DNA of 25,055 bases from a virus, in the IMG/VR virus record IMGVR_UViG_3300042691_019716, positions 1 through 25,055 of that record; one strand, 5' to 3'. Below the pieces are notes generated by a model. The model had not been told where the DNA came from. It saw only the letters and a program-made list of their open reading frames with translations, and made no database searches. Of this stretch, positions 11,300 through 18,608 are shown one piece after another (position 1 is the first letter of the stretch; the number at the start of each line of letters is the position of its first letter). Position numbers and translations under genes: made by a program.

Positions 11300-13285
11300 T
11301 TATGAAGCAGCCGTCAGAAGACCAACGATAGGACCGGCTTCGCGAAGTGCTGCCGTTGCCGACTGATTGCCAACGTCGTGAACGTTGATATCGAATCGCT
11401 CAGTGCCGCGCACCTGGATCTGGTCGGTCGAGTGCAGAACGTGCTCGCTGAGCGAGATCGTCGTACCGCGTCGCGTACCCATGCGGGCCCCTTTCGACAG
11501 GTCGCCGAGGATCGCACAGACCTGATCGTTTGCTTCGACCTTTGGCATGACCTGAGTAAACTCGACATCGTAGCCGAGGAATCGCTTCGCCCGGGTCGAT
11601 TCGATATCCGATGCGGCGTTGCCACCAGCCGCGAGAGCGACCTTGACCATCACGTTGTAATAGAACGAACGCGAGACGAACCATTTCGCCATCGGCGTGT
11701 CGGCATACTCTGGAAGCTTCCCGACAACCGCCTCGAAATCGACGAGAGCAAGTTCGCTGTACAAGTTGCCCGAACCGACGACGAGTCCGGCGATGTTCGC
11801 ACGGGTTGCCGAGAGATTGAGCAGTTTATTGCGAACACCGACGATGCCGCCATATGTCGAGGTTCCGTCGCCGTTGAATCCGCATTCGTCTTCCTTGTTG
11901 GCGAAGGCGTATGCCATTTCGTTGGCGAGCGTGTCAGCCATCGAGATAAGCGAATCTTCCGAGATCTCGCTCGAATAGCGGGCGAGGACCATCAGCTTCT
12001 TGGCGGTCAGCGATACGCGATCCCATCCGAGCGTCGAAACGTCACCGGTATCGGCTTCGCCCTCGAAAACTGCGGTCAGTCCGCCGGTTCGTCGCGGGTC
12101 GCTCTGAACGTCCGACGACATCGGTACGATCTTCGTATTGCGTCGGAAAATGCCATAGGTCTCGCGAAGATCGATCAGATCGTTGCCGAATTCCTCGGGC
12201 ACAAGATAGCCGCCCGATTCGTTGTCGCCCTCAGCCTGATCACGCTTGAGCATGATGCCATTTTGCTGACAATAGGCAGCGGCAGCACCGCGGCCAAGCG
12301 GCCCGCCGAGAAGAAACTTGCCGAAGCGGTACGCCTTTTCAGCGGCCCGTTCGCCCTTGAAGCTGCGGATCGCTCCGTGACGCGGAACGGTGACAGCAAG
12401 CTGTACGCCGCCCTGACGTTCGGCAGCAACCTGCGGAGCCATCGGTGCGGGCGTCGGGGTCGGGGTCGACTGTTTGGCTCGGATCGCGGTGCGAACATCG
12501 TCGATCGAAACGTCCGGGCTGGCAGCGAGCATCGTGCGGGCAAGTTCGGCCTCGCCGAAGATCTCGGCAAAAGCGACGATCTCGCGGGTGCGAGTGACCG
12601 TGTCGGATACCGGCGAAGGTGTTGCCGCCGCTGCCGGAGCAGGAGCTGGCGTTGAGTTTTCAGCCGCTCTTGCGGCGGCAATCTCTTCTGGTGTCATGGT
12701 GTTGTTTTCCTCTTTGATTGAAATTGCCCGTGCTTGCGGGACTTCTGAAACTTGTGCGGGGTCTGGCATTGAGCGGCCGACGCCGACGCTGATGTCAGCC
12801 GGGACGCTGACGATGGATATTTCGTATGGTTCCCAGTCGTTTGACCGGTAAATAGGCGATTCGCCTTTCTTTTCGGTTTCGAGGTCGAGTTCGTAGACCA
12901 TGAAGCCGACCGACACGCTTTTGCGGATGCCGTCTTTGACATCCTGATAGATCTCTTCGCCGCGTGCTGAACGTGAAAACCGCACATTTGCACGGGCGAT
13001 GCCGCCATCGATGCGAAAATCCTCGATCACGCCGATCTGATCATTCCAATCGTGATTGAGCAGCAACGGGGCACCGTTCGAAAGGCGTTCGGTGCGCATC
13101 GCTTTTTTGTCCATCGACAGGATCAAGCGTCCGAAATAGTGATCAATGGCTTTGTCCGACGCGAACGCCAGCGAGACGGTCCTCGATTCATCATCGACCA
13201 GGGCGTCGCGTTCAATGGTGAATTCACGCGTGATCGGGCGAGTCTTAAGCTCGGCGGTGATCTCTGCGATGGTGCGTTCTGCCAT
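11300..13285 (-). CDS. Fused prohead protease - HK97-fold major capsid protein
   Basis: A single 661-residue frame carries both activities. Residues 1-170 are an HK97-type prohead (U35/S78) protease, with likely catalytic His78 in LLLNHDW and Ser125 in RKSVSVGF. Residues 171-290 include a disordered, Ala/Pro-rich scaffold-like or delta region (AAARAAENSTPAPAP and TPTPTPAP). About 290-661 is the HK97-fold shell protein, with SGGYLVPEEFGNDLIDL, then a V/I-P strand, AEDTGDVS-like loop, and FANKEDECGFNGDGTSTYGG. Free shell protein would arise by cleavage within the linker, or from an internal start at Met197 (see regulatory entry). A terminator-like hairpin lies directly before the ATG. The order portal - protease/capsid - joiner is lambda-like. 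Fusions of this kind are known; here both domains look intact. Confidence 0.93.
   Translation of the reverse strand: MAERTIAEITAELKTRPITREFTIERDALVDDESRTVSLAFASDKAIDHYFGRLILSMDKKAMRTERLSNGAPLLLNHDWNDQIGVIEDFRIDGGIARANVRFSRSARGEEIYQDVKDGIRKSVSVGFMVYELDLETEKKGESPIYRSNDWEPYEISIVSVPADISVGVGRSMPDPAQVSEVPQARAISIKEENNTMTPEEIAAARAAENSTPAPAPAAAATPSPVSDTVTRTREIVAFAEIFGEAELARTMLAASPDVSIDDVRTAIRAKQSTPTPTPAPMAPQVAAERQGGVQLAVTVPRHGAIRSFKGERAAEKAYRFGKFLLGGPLGRGAAAAYCQQNGIMLKRDQAEGDNESGGYLVPEEFGNDLIDLRETYGIFRRNTKIVPMSSDVQSDPRRTGGLTAVFEGEADTGDVSTLGWDRVSLTAKKLMVLARYSSEISEDSLISMADTLANEMAYAFANKEDECGFNGDGTSTYGGIVGVRNKLLNLSATRANIAGLVVGSGNLYSELALVDFEAVVGKLPEYADTPMAKWFVSRSFYYNVMVKVALAAGGNAASDIESTRAKRFLGYDVEFTQVMPKVEANDQVCAILGDLSKGARMGTRRGTTISLSEHVLHSTDQIQVRGTERFDINVHDVGNQSATAALREAGPIVGLLTAAS
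12695..12713 (-). promoter_or_regulatory. Possible internal translation start for scaffold/capsid part (Met197)
   Basis: Within the fused gene, AGAGG (12713-12709) stands 11 bases before an in-frame ATG (12697-12695) at the exact junction between the protease domain and the Ala/Pro-rich scaffold linker. The product would be 465 residues (11300-12697). Spacing is slightly long. The location resembles lambda C/Nu3 nesting, which is what makes the site noteworthy. Confidence 0.4.
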
Positions 13286-13286
13286 A

Positions 13287-13327
13287 GAAAAAGCCGACTC
13301 CGGAAAAGAACTTTCCGTGTCGGCTTT
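13287..13327 (-). terminator. Terminator/attenuator-like hairpin overlapping the capsid gene's ribosome-binding site
   Basis: AAAGCCGAC (13290-13298) pairs with GTCGGCTTT (13319-13327), and an inner CGGAAA/TTTCCG stem (13301-13306, 13312-13317) extends it. On the - strand the last arm runs into TTTTTC, which ends two bases before the capsid ATG (13285). The only Shine-Dalgarno-like sequence, GGAG, lies inside the stem. The hairpin could stop transcripts from the portal gene or hide the ribosome-binding site. Confidence 0.65.
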
Positions 13328-13355
13328 AACCTTAAAAAAAATAGACCCTAGTTAT

Positions 13356-13373
13356 TTTTTTGGGGTATAAAAC
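13356..13373 (-). repeat. 18-bp intergenic motif, copy 1 (GTTTTATACCCCAAAAAA on the - strand)
   Basis: Identical to 24617-24634, in the same orientation. It lies 6 bases after the portal stop codon, in the only long gap of the head module. In this copy flanking bases complete a GGGGTTTTATACCCC hairpin (13362-13376). It may be a phage promoter or protein-binding site; no function is shown by the sequence. Confidence 0.65.
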
Positions 13374-13379
13374 CCCATT

Positions 13380-14942
13380 CTAATTAACCGGCAAATCGGC
13401 ATCGTGCCCGTTCAGATAGCTGCGATCAGTCTTTTCGTCCTCAGCGGCTGGCTTTTCGTCATCGTTTGCGGCTCCGGCTCCGAGTTGTTTTGGTTCGGAG
13501 TAGATCTCGACGATGTCGATGCCGTATTGAGCGGCGAGATCGGCGTCAGCTTGCCAGCGTTCGAGAAAATCGACGTAGTCGGTTCCCTGTTCGCCGAGTA
13601 TTTCGCTCGGTGTTGCCAGACGGTTGCGGAGCCTTTCGACATCGGCATTGATATCCTTGACCGGGTCGATGTATTTCCAGCCGCGGGCTCGCCATGACGG
13701 GTTTCTGACTTCCTGATAGTCCTGCGGGCCGACATCGAGTTGTTTGCTAAGGATCGCGGCCGGCAGCCATGCGTTGAAAACCTCGCGACAGAAATGGACG
13801 GCGACAAAATCTTGAATACCACGCCAGATGTCGCGTGCTTCGTCGAGTCCGACGCGGCTTGACGAGAAATTGACCGCTTCCATATCGCCCGCGAGAGCAA
13901 AATACGGGATATCGAGAGCCGTCGCGACATCCATCAGCACGGTTTTTGAAAATGCTGCGTGATTCTGCGTCGGTTGTTTCGGGTCGAGCTGGTTTAGTTT
14001 CCAGCCTGGCGGCAAAGCGTTCATCGCCATTCGACGCATATCGATGTGCGGCGTGACCGCGATGCCGTCTTCGTCCTCGGCTCCGGTGTATTCCTCGCCG
14101 TCGGGCATTTCCTGTTCGAGAAAGCCGACCGTGTGCGATGTAAAACGGGCACTGTCGATAACGCCCTCTTTGTACGACTGATAGTTGCGGCCCTCGACGA
14201 GTGCGGCATGAAACCACGTAACGCCGCGAACCTGAGCTTCGTCGTCAAAATTGAGAAAACCGTGGATCATCTCGCTCGCCGGTATCCGGATGCGTTCCCG
14301 CGTTTGGCGGCGCGTGAAAAGCATGTCCGATGCGGGCGTCGTCAGCCAGTATCCGACCGGACGATGATTTGCATCGACCTCGACCGACATGATGACGCGG
14401 TTGCCGTTCGGCAGAGTTTCGTTGAATGTTTCGTCGAGATAATCGACATTCCAGACCTTCAGGGCAAAGCCGAAATCGTTCGCCGCCTTGACCTTTTGCA
14501 CGAGAAACTCGCCGTCGCAGCACAGATTGCTGACGATCAGGCGTTGAACGCCGAGCCAGTCGAGCCGCTGTGAGAGCGTGCAGTTCTCACGAAGCGACCA
14601 ATACCAGAAAGCCTCAGAGACGCGTTTGTTTAGCTCGACATTCAGCTTGCCGTCGAGCCCGCGGGCGTTCGGCTGCAGTTGAAAGCCTTTCGGCCCGACG
14701 ACGTTCGACCGCGTCAGGGCGAGAAACTTCTTAAAATGTGCCTGATCGTGTGCCGCCTCGCGGGCACGCACGCGGAGATTCTTGAGATCGTTTCGCAGTT
14801 TGTTGTTCTGCGTGTACGATGTCGTGTTCCAATCGGCATTTGTGCGGCGAATGCGGCCAGCAGCATAGCGTTTTTCTGTCGGTTTTGACGGAAATAATGC
14901 CTCATAGAGCCGAACTGCGAGTTTTTTCTTAGCTTTCATCAT
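13380..14942 (-). CDS. Portal protein, lambda gpB family
   Basis: A dodecameric ring at one capsid vertex through which DNA is packaged and ejected. The 520 residues match the lambda-type portal: a basic N-terminus (RRTNADWNTTSYTQNNKLRNDLKNLRVRAREA), ARSNVVGPKGF-like segment (FLALTRSNVVGPKGFQLQ), FWYWS, a QRLIVSNLCCDGEFLVQKV beta core, an NVDYLDETFN/PNGNRVIMSVEVDANHRPVGYWL wing, and a GFLNFDDEAQVRGVTWFHAAL stem. Stem and crown helices follow. The start overlaps the gpW-like gene by 14 bases. TerL - joiner - portal - protease is the lambda order. A Lys/Asp-rich, poorly conserved tail (about 490-520) ends the protein. Confidence 0.95.
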   Translation of the reverse strand: MMKAKKKLAVRLYEALFPSKPTEKRYAAGRIRRTNADWNTTSYTQNNKLRNDLKNLRVRAREAAHDQAHFKKFLALTRSNVVGPKGFQLQPNARGLDGKLNVELNKRVSEAFWYWSLRENCTLSQRLDWLGVQRLIVSNLCCDGEFLVQKVKAANDFGFALKVWNVDYLDETFNETLPNGNRVIMSVEVDANHRPVGYWLTTPASDMLFTRRQTRERIRIPASEMIHGFLNFDDEAQVRGVTWFHAALVEGRNYQSYKEGVIDSARFTSHTVGFLEQEMPDGEEYTGAEDEDGIAVTPHIDMRRMAMNALPPGWKLNQLDPKQPTQNHAAFSKTVLMDVATALDIPYFALAGDMEAVNFSSSRVGLDEARDIWRGIQDFVAVHFCREVFNAWLPAAILSKQLDVGPQDYQEVRNPSWRARGWKYIDPVKDINADVERLRNRLATPSEILGEQGTDYVDFLERWQADADLAAQYGIDIVEIYSEPKQLGAGAANDDEKPAAEDEKTDRSYLNGHDADLPVN

Positions 14943-15507
14943 AACCTCGTATCAAAACCTGAGTGCCAAAACCTTGCCCGTTGCGGGCACGTTCGCGGGC
15001 CTGTTCGTTTGCGTAGACCTTCGCGTAGTATTTGCGAAGCTCGAGCAGATCCTGACGGCGTTTGACCTTTCGGCTGCCGGCGGGCGTCGAGTATTCGTAT
15101 TCGATAATGTCGGAGCCCGCAGCGGCCAGCAGAGCGGCGTCGATCGAGTCGATCATCTGCTTTGCAGTCGAGCGGCCGTCGTATACTTTTGTCGAGTCGG
15201 TCGTGAAACCCTCGAGCACGCGGAGCTTTCCGCTCGCGACGACCCAGGTATTTGCGGGCGTCGCGTCTTCGCTCAGCCATGCCTGCCAGGCATACTCGCC
15301 AAAATCCTTGACGTTTGCCATCACGGTACCGTCGAGCACAGCAACGAACGTATCGCCGTCAGCCGTCGCCGTGACGTTAAAACCATAGCCCGGACCGCGA
15401 TACAGGTATTTGAGCGTGTATTCTGAGGCCGGATAGTCCGCAAAATCCCGCGTCCATTCGATTCGCTCGCCTTTTGTGATCTGTGTCGGTTCTATTTCTC
15501 TGCTCAT
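14929..15507 (-). CDS. Head-tail joiner gpW-like domain fused to an N-terminal beta domain
   Basis: The C-terminal part (about 120-192) resembles lambda gpW. It has two helices around a short hairpin (STAKQMIDSIDAALLAA, then IIEYEYSTPAGSRKVKRRQDLLELRKYYAKVYANEQA) and a final GQGFGTQVLIR strand. gpW makes filled heads competent for tail attachment, and its gene lies between A and B, as here. Residues 1-115 are extra: a beta-sandwich-like segment (EWTRDFADYPASEYTLKYLYRGPGYGF, then YAWQAWLSEDATPANTWVVASGKLRVL) similar to Ig-like phage domains. ATGA overlap with TerL (15504-15507) and 14-base overlap with the portal gene imply coupling. Confidence 0.78.
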   Translation of the reverse strand: MSREIEPTQITKGERIEWTRDFADYPASEYTLKYLYRGPGYGFNVTATADGDTFVAVLDGTVMANVKDFGEYAWQAWLSEDATPANTWVVASGKLRVLEGFTTDSTKVYDGRSTAKQMIDSIDAALLAAAGSDIIEYEYSTPAGSRKVKRRQDLLELRKYYAKVYANEQARERARNGQGFGTQVLIRGYDES

Positions 15508-17426
15508 ATTTCCTTTCCGTAGAACGGGTTATTGATAACTGTAAATTTCGCCTTTGGAGTTGCCGAAAAGTTGCGAGGTTGCGAGGTTGCGATGTTTTCA
15601 CCTTCGGGACTTTGCAACTTCGTAACTTCGTCAACTGCTTCGCGGTCGGCCGCTTCAGCGTGTACGAGTCGGCGATTTGCTAGTGCGTCGTATTTCGGGT
15701 TTAACTTGACCCTTGCGGCGGTTGCGTAGACCCTAAGATCGAGAGCCTCGTTGCGTGCGCTCGCCGAAACTTTCTCATAAACGTAATACGTCTGGCCGAG
15801 ACGGGCACGCGGTATCTTTTTCTCGCTGCAAAGCTGTTTGAGATAGGCTTCGTCATATTCCGGACGGTTCGGAAAATGGCAATAGCCCGGCCCGTATTCG
15901 GTCACTTTCAAATGGCTGAAAATCTCGTCTTTCGCTGCGGTCGTTCCGACCGGTATCATCCTGACTTTCGGGTTTGTTCCAACCCAAGTTGCTTTTGAGA
16001 TGATCGGCTTTGTCGGATCGCCGAGCCCTTTGCATGCGTACCAGCGGCGGCCTTCGTTGCGTTTGGCAAATTTATAGACCTGCTGAGCGTGAAAACCCGA
16101 GTCAATAAACGCACTCGCGACGCGAAAGTCTTTCTCTTCGCCCGTAAACGTCGCTGTCAGGCGTTCGGTCAGCTCGTCCCAGACTTCATCGGTGCCCGGA
16201 TCGCCGTCGAGCACGCCGATCTCGATCGACCACGATTCGTCGTCGCGTCCCCAGCCGACGATCTCGTATTCGAGACGGTTGCCCTGCACATCGACGCCCG
16301 CTGTGAGCAAAAGTACGCCGTTCGGCACCTGAGCCGCGTAGTCTTCGCGATTCAGCGTCAGATCGCCGTAATCGATCTTTTCATACGGCCGCCACGGTTC
16401 GCCGAGAGCCGTGTTGACCCAAGTCTGCATCTGCGGCGAGCCTGAGCCTTTGTGTTTGGCCTCGAGAAAGTCCTTGACCATTCGCGACCAGCGAACAAAC
16501 GGCGAATAAAGCTGATTTATTCTAAAGCTCCGCACTTCGGGATCAGCCGGATAATCGGGCCAGAATGGTGCGGCGAGATCGGCGTCCTTGATCCATTTGC
16601 CACGCTCGAGCATTTCCTGCAAGTCGTCGTATTCGAGCTGGATGCCGCACGCGAGGCAAACCATGTACGCGAGATCAGGATCGTCGTCCCAGCGGCAATT
16701 TGCCCACTTTAGCAGCATCAAGTCTTCGCACGACGGGCACGGCACCCAATACTGGCACTTATCACCACGTAAAAAGTCCGGCTCGATGTCGGAACTGTCA
16801 CCGGCGAGACGCGGCGTGCCGACCTTGCCGATCTTTTCAAAGCCGTCGTAAGTTTTCGTGCGGGCTTCGCCGAGTTTGACCGCGTCGCCCTCTTTTGTCG
16901 GATGGTACGCGGGCTTTTCATCGAATAGCAGCACTTGGATCGGTCGTGATGACAATTCGGCGGGCGATGTTGCCCAAAAGCCGAAAAACTGACCGCCCGG
17001 GAATCGTTTGACGCGTTGATTGTTGTCTTCGTCGGATGTTTTGACGAGCGTATTGAGCGACGGCGTGGCGCGTACCATCGAATCGAACGATTCGACCATC
17101 CATGCCCGTGTCTTATCCTCTTTTTCGGCAATATACGCGATCTCGGTCGGTTCGATCTCGATGTAATAGCCGACGACGTTCGCCAAGATCTCGGACCCTG
17201 CGACCTGAGCCGACTTCATAAAGACGACCTCGCGGACGTTCGGGTCTGAAAACGCGTCCATGATGTCCACTGCGAACGGGACGGTGAGATTTGACCATTT
17301 ACCTTTGCGGGCTCCGCGTTCGACGTAGCGATTCTGCTCAGCCCAGGACGAAACGGACGATGTACCCGCCGGAATTGCCCTGCGGATCGCGTCGGTCACT
17401 ACTTTTCGTGCTAGTGCGGTGCTCAT
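15504..17426 (-). CDS. terL: Terminase large subunit, lambda GpA family
   Basis: The ATPase/nuclease motor that cuts concatemers and packages DNA. The 640 residues contain the GpA-type start (NRYVERGARKGKWSNLTVPF), a deviant Walker A KSAQVAGSE (about 71-79, like lambda KSARVGYSK), Walker B VLLFDE (about 165-170), coupling segment GTPRLAGDSS, a CxxC...CxxC pair (CPSCEDLMLLKWANC, then VCLACG) of the zinc-ribbon type, and the nuclease start TAGVDVQGNRLEYEIVGWG. GpA relatives use cos ends. The last 30 or so residues are coded by an 8-bp tandem repeat (15570-15630) and are not part of the usual family, so the tail is probably an inserted sequence. Overlaps: ATGA with terS and with the gpW-like gene. 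Confidence 0.96.
   Translation of the reverse strand: MSTALARKVVTDAIRRAIPAGTSSVSSWAEQNRYVERGARKGKWSNLTVPFAVDIMDAFSDPNVREVVFMKSAQVAGSEILANVVGYYIEIEPTEIAYIAEKEDKTRAWMVESFDSMVRATPSLNTLVKTSDEDNNQRVKRFPGGQFFGFWATSPAELSSRPIQVLLFDEKPAYHPTKEGDAVKLGEARTKTYDGFEKIGKVGTPRLAGDSSDIEPDFLRGDKCQYWVPCPSCEDLMLLKWANCRWDDDPDLAYMVCLACGIQLEYDDLQEMLERGKWIKDADLAAPFWPDYPADPEVRSFRINQLYSPFVRWSRMVKDFLEAKHKGSGSPQMQTWVNTALGEPWRPYEKIDYGDLTLNREDYAAQVPNGVLLLTAGVDVQGNRLEYEIVGWGRDDESWSIEIGVLDGDPGTDEVWDELTERLTATFTGEEKDFRVASAFIDSGFHAQQVYKFAKRNEGRRWYACKGLGDPTKPIISKATWVGTNPKVRMIPVGTTAAKDEIFSHLKVTEYGPGYCHFPNRPEYDEAYLKQLCSEKKIPRARLGQTYYVYEKVSASARNEALDLRVYATAARVKLNPKYDALANRRLVHAEAADREAVDEVTKLQSPEGENIATSQPRNFSATPKAKFTVINNPFYGKEI
15570..15635. 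repeat. 8-bp tandem repeats with inverted copy inside the 3' end of terL
   Basis: Three copies of GTTGCGAG/T run head to tail at 15570-15593. About 20 bases later the complementary units CAACTTCG and TAACTTCG (15615-15630) appear. The same unit family fills the 18532-18605 gap. It reads in frame through the TerL C-terminus. This looks like a short mobile or REP-like repeat that has entered the phage. Confidence 0.7.
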
Positions 17427-17926
17427 TTCTTTGGGATCGGTACAAATTCCTCGTCATTTTCACGCAAACGGGCGAGTATCTTGTCAGTATCGAGTTTCAA
17501 GATCCTGACCACTTCGGCGGTCGTTTTTGCCTTTACGAGCCTCGGAGCGACGCGTTTCGGCTGCATTTGCGTCAGTTCCTTGTACAATTTCGAGATCACG
17601 GCCTGCACGCGTTCGGTCGTGTCGTGTATCGAGACGAGTTCGCCGCGTGCCTCGGCCAGTTTTAGCTCTTTTATCTGGGCATCAGCACGGATCTGACGAA
17701 TACGAGCCGCGTCGAGCGAGTCCTTTGCCTTTTTGACGGCGAACTCCATCTCGTCGTCAAACCAATGTATTTTTAGCTTTGCGTTCGAGCGTTCCTCGTC
17801 CGGCTCATAGCCGAGCTCCTCGAGCCGCGACGCGACCGTCTGACGATGGATGCCGCAGCGTTTGGCGATCTCCTGTTCTGAGAGCCATTCGCCTTGCGGT
17901 TGGTATTTTTTGGCCACTTGACCCAT
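17423..17926 (-). CDS. terS: Terminase small subunit-like, with N-terminal helix-turn-helix
   Basis: Recognises the packaging site and regulates TerL. Residues 14-42 (WLSEQEIAKRCGIHRQTVASRLEELGYEP) form a helix-turn-helix typical of Nu1-type small terminases, followed by a linker (DEERSNAKLKIHWFDDEMEFAVKK) and a long charged helix (residues 60-105, DSLDAARIRQIRADAQIKELKLAEARGELVS) for oligomerisation. The C-terminal part (about 115-167) would contact TerL. It is directly upstream of terL with an ATGA overlap, and its start follows the previous gene's stop with no gap (TAGATG), so no non-coding cos region lies immediately before it. The DUF1441/Nu1 family is the closest I recognise. Confidence 0.88.
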   Translation of the reverse strand: MGQVAKKYQPQGEWLSEQEIAKRCGIHRQTVASRLEELGYEPDEERSNAKLKIHWFDDEMEFAVKKAKDSLDAARIRQIRADAQIKELKLAEARGELVSIHDTTERVQAVISKLYKELTQMQPKRVAPRLVKAKTTAEVVRILKLDTDKILARLRENDEEFVPIPKK

Positions 17927-18517
17927 CTATTTCGCGGTTGCGAGGGCGTGTCGGATGCCGTTCGCGATGTTTTTGCCGAGTCGTCGCGAGACGACCTTTT
18001 TGATCGGGTCGAAAAATGTGCTTTGCCGCTCGATCCTGACCCGCGATTCGAGGCCGTAAAGTATGACGAGACCTTTTCGCGGGCCGCGTTTTAGACGCTG
18101 AGCGAGCACTTTGCCGCGTTTGGTCTGCATTTCGAAGACCTTCGCACCTAAACCTTTAGGCCGCTGGCCTCGCGGAATGATCAGCCGCTTGTTGCGGCGG
18201 ACCTGATCGGTCGGAACGGCGACGCGTCCATCCTTGGCTCGTTTGTCCTTGCCCTCTTCGTGCGGAATGAGCCAGTCGGCGTTCGTTCTGACCTCCGCCG
18301 ATAGATCAGTCGGTTTCGCGGCCTTGATGCGTATTCCGTAGCGATTTGACGGCAGGTACCACGTCCCGCGGGTCGTGAAACTGCCTTTTATCGCTCCGAT
18401 CGATGCCTTTTGACCTTCTTTCGCCGTCTCGGTCAGCCCTTTTGCGACGCCAAAGCGTATTTGCTTGACGATCTTTGCGGCTGTCGGCGGGCGTTTTGTG
18501 ATCTTGAGGGTGAACAT
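17927..18517 (-). CDS. Minor tail protein Z-like (tail completion)
   Basis: A 196-residue basic protein. It has an N-terminal helix-rich part (AAKIVKQIRFGVAKGLTETAKEG), a beta segment and the characteristic ADWLIPHEEGKDKR patch followed by VAVPTDQVRRN. A WL-x-x-HE-x-G then (I/V)A-(I/V)P pattern is what I associate with gpZ-like proteins, which complete tails so that they can join heads. In lambda Z lies after FII, whereas here it lies just upstream of terS. The start has no convincing ribosome-binding site; instead, repeat DNA (18532-18605) occupies the upstream gap and may have displaced the native leader. Assignment is moderate and rests on the motif. Confidence 0.65.
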   Translation of the reverse strand: MFTLKITKRPPTAAKIVKQIRFGVAKGLTETAKEGQKASIGAIKGSFTTRGTWYLPSNRYGIRIKAAKPTDLSAEVRTNADWLIPHEEGKDKRAKDGRVAVPTDQVRRNKRLIIPRGQRPKGLGAKVFEMQTKRGKVLAQRLKRGPRKGLVILYGLESRVRIERQSTFFDPIKKVVSRRLGKNIANGIRHALATAK

Positions 18518-18531
18518 AAAAGTTTTGGAGA

Positions 18532-18605
18532 GTTGCGAAAGTTTGGGGAGTTACGAAGTTGCGGAAGCTTTTCAACCTCGCAACTTCGTAACCTCGCAAC
18601 TTCGC
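18532..18605. repeat. Inverted array of 8-bp repeats (GTTGCGAR family) in the gap before the gpZ-like gene
   Basis: Units GTTGCGAA (18532-18539), GTTACGAA and GTTGCGGA (18550-18565) face the complementary units CAACCTCG, CAACTTCG, TAACCTCG and CAACTTCG (18573-18604). GTTACGAAGTTGCG (18550-18563) pairs perfectly with 18579-18592, a 14-bp stem. The array fills the gap 18518-18608 completely. The same repeat family is in the terL tail at 15570-15630. No gene is here. Confidence 0.8.
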
Positions 18606-18608
18606 AAC

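Noticed and set aside
11378-12655. Long + strand frame (425 residues) antisense to the capsid gene
   Set aside because: Shadow of a GC-rich coding strand; no start site or recognisable domain, and the opposite frame is clearly the HK97 capsid.
13360-13376. GGGGTTTTATACCCC hairpin as a terminator
   Set aside because: On the coding strand it is followed by A's, not T's, and the second copy of the motif lacks the stem, so it is not an intrinsic terminator.
14046-14573. + strand frame antisense to the portal gene
   Set aside because: Shadow frame; portal motifs fill the opposite strand.
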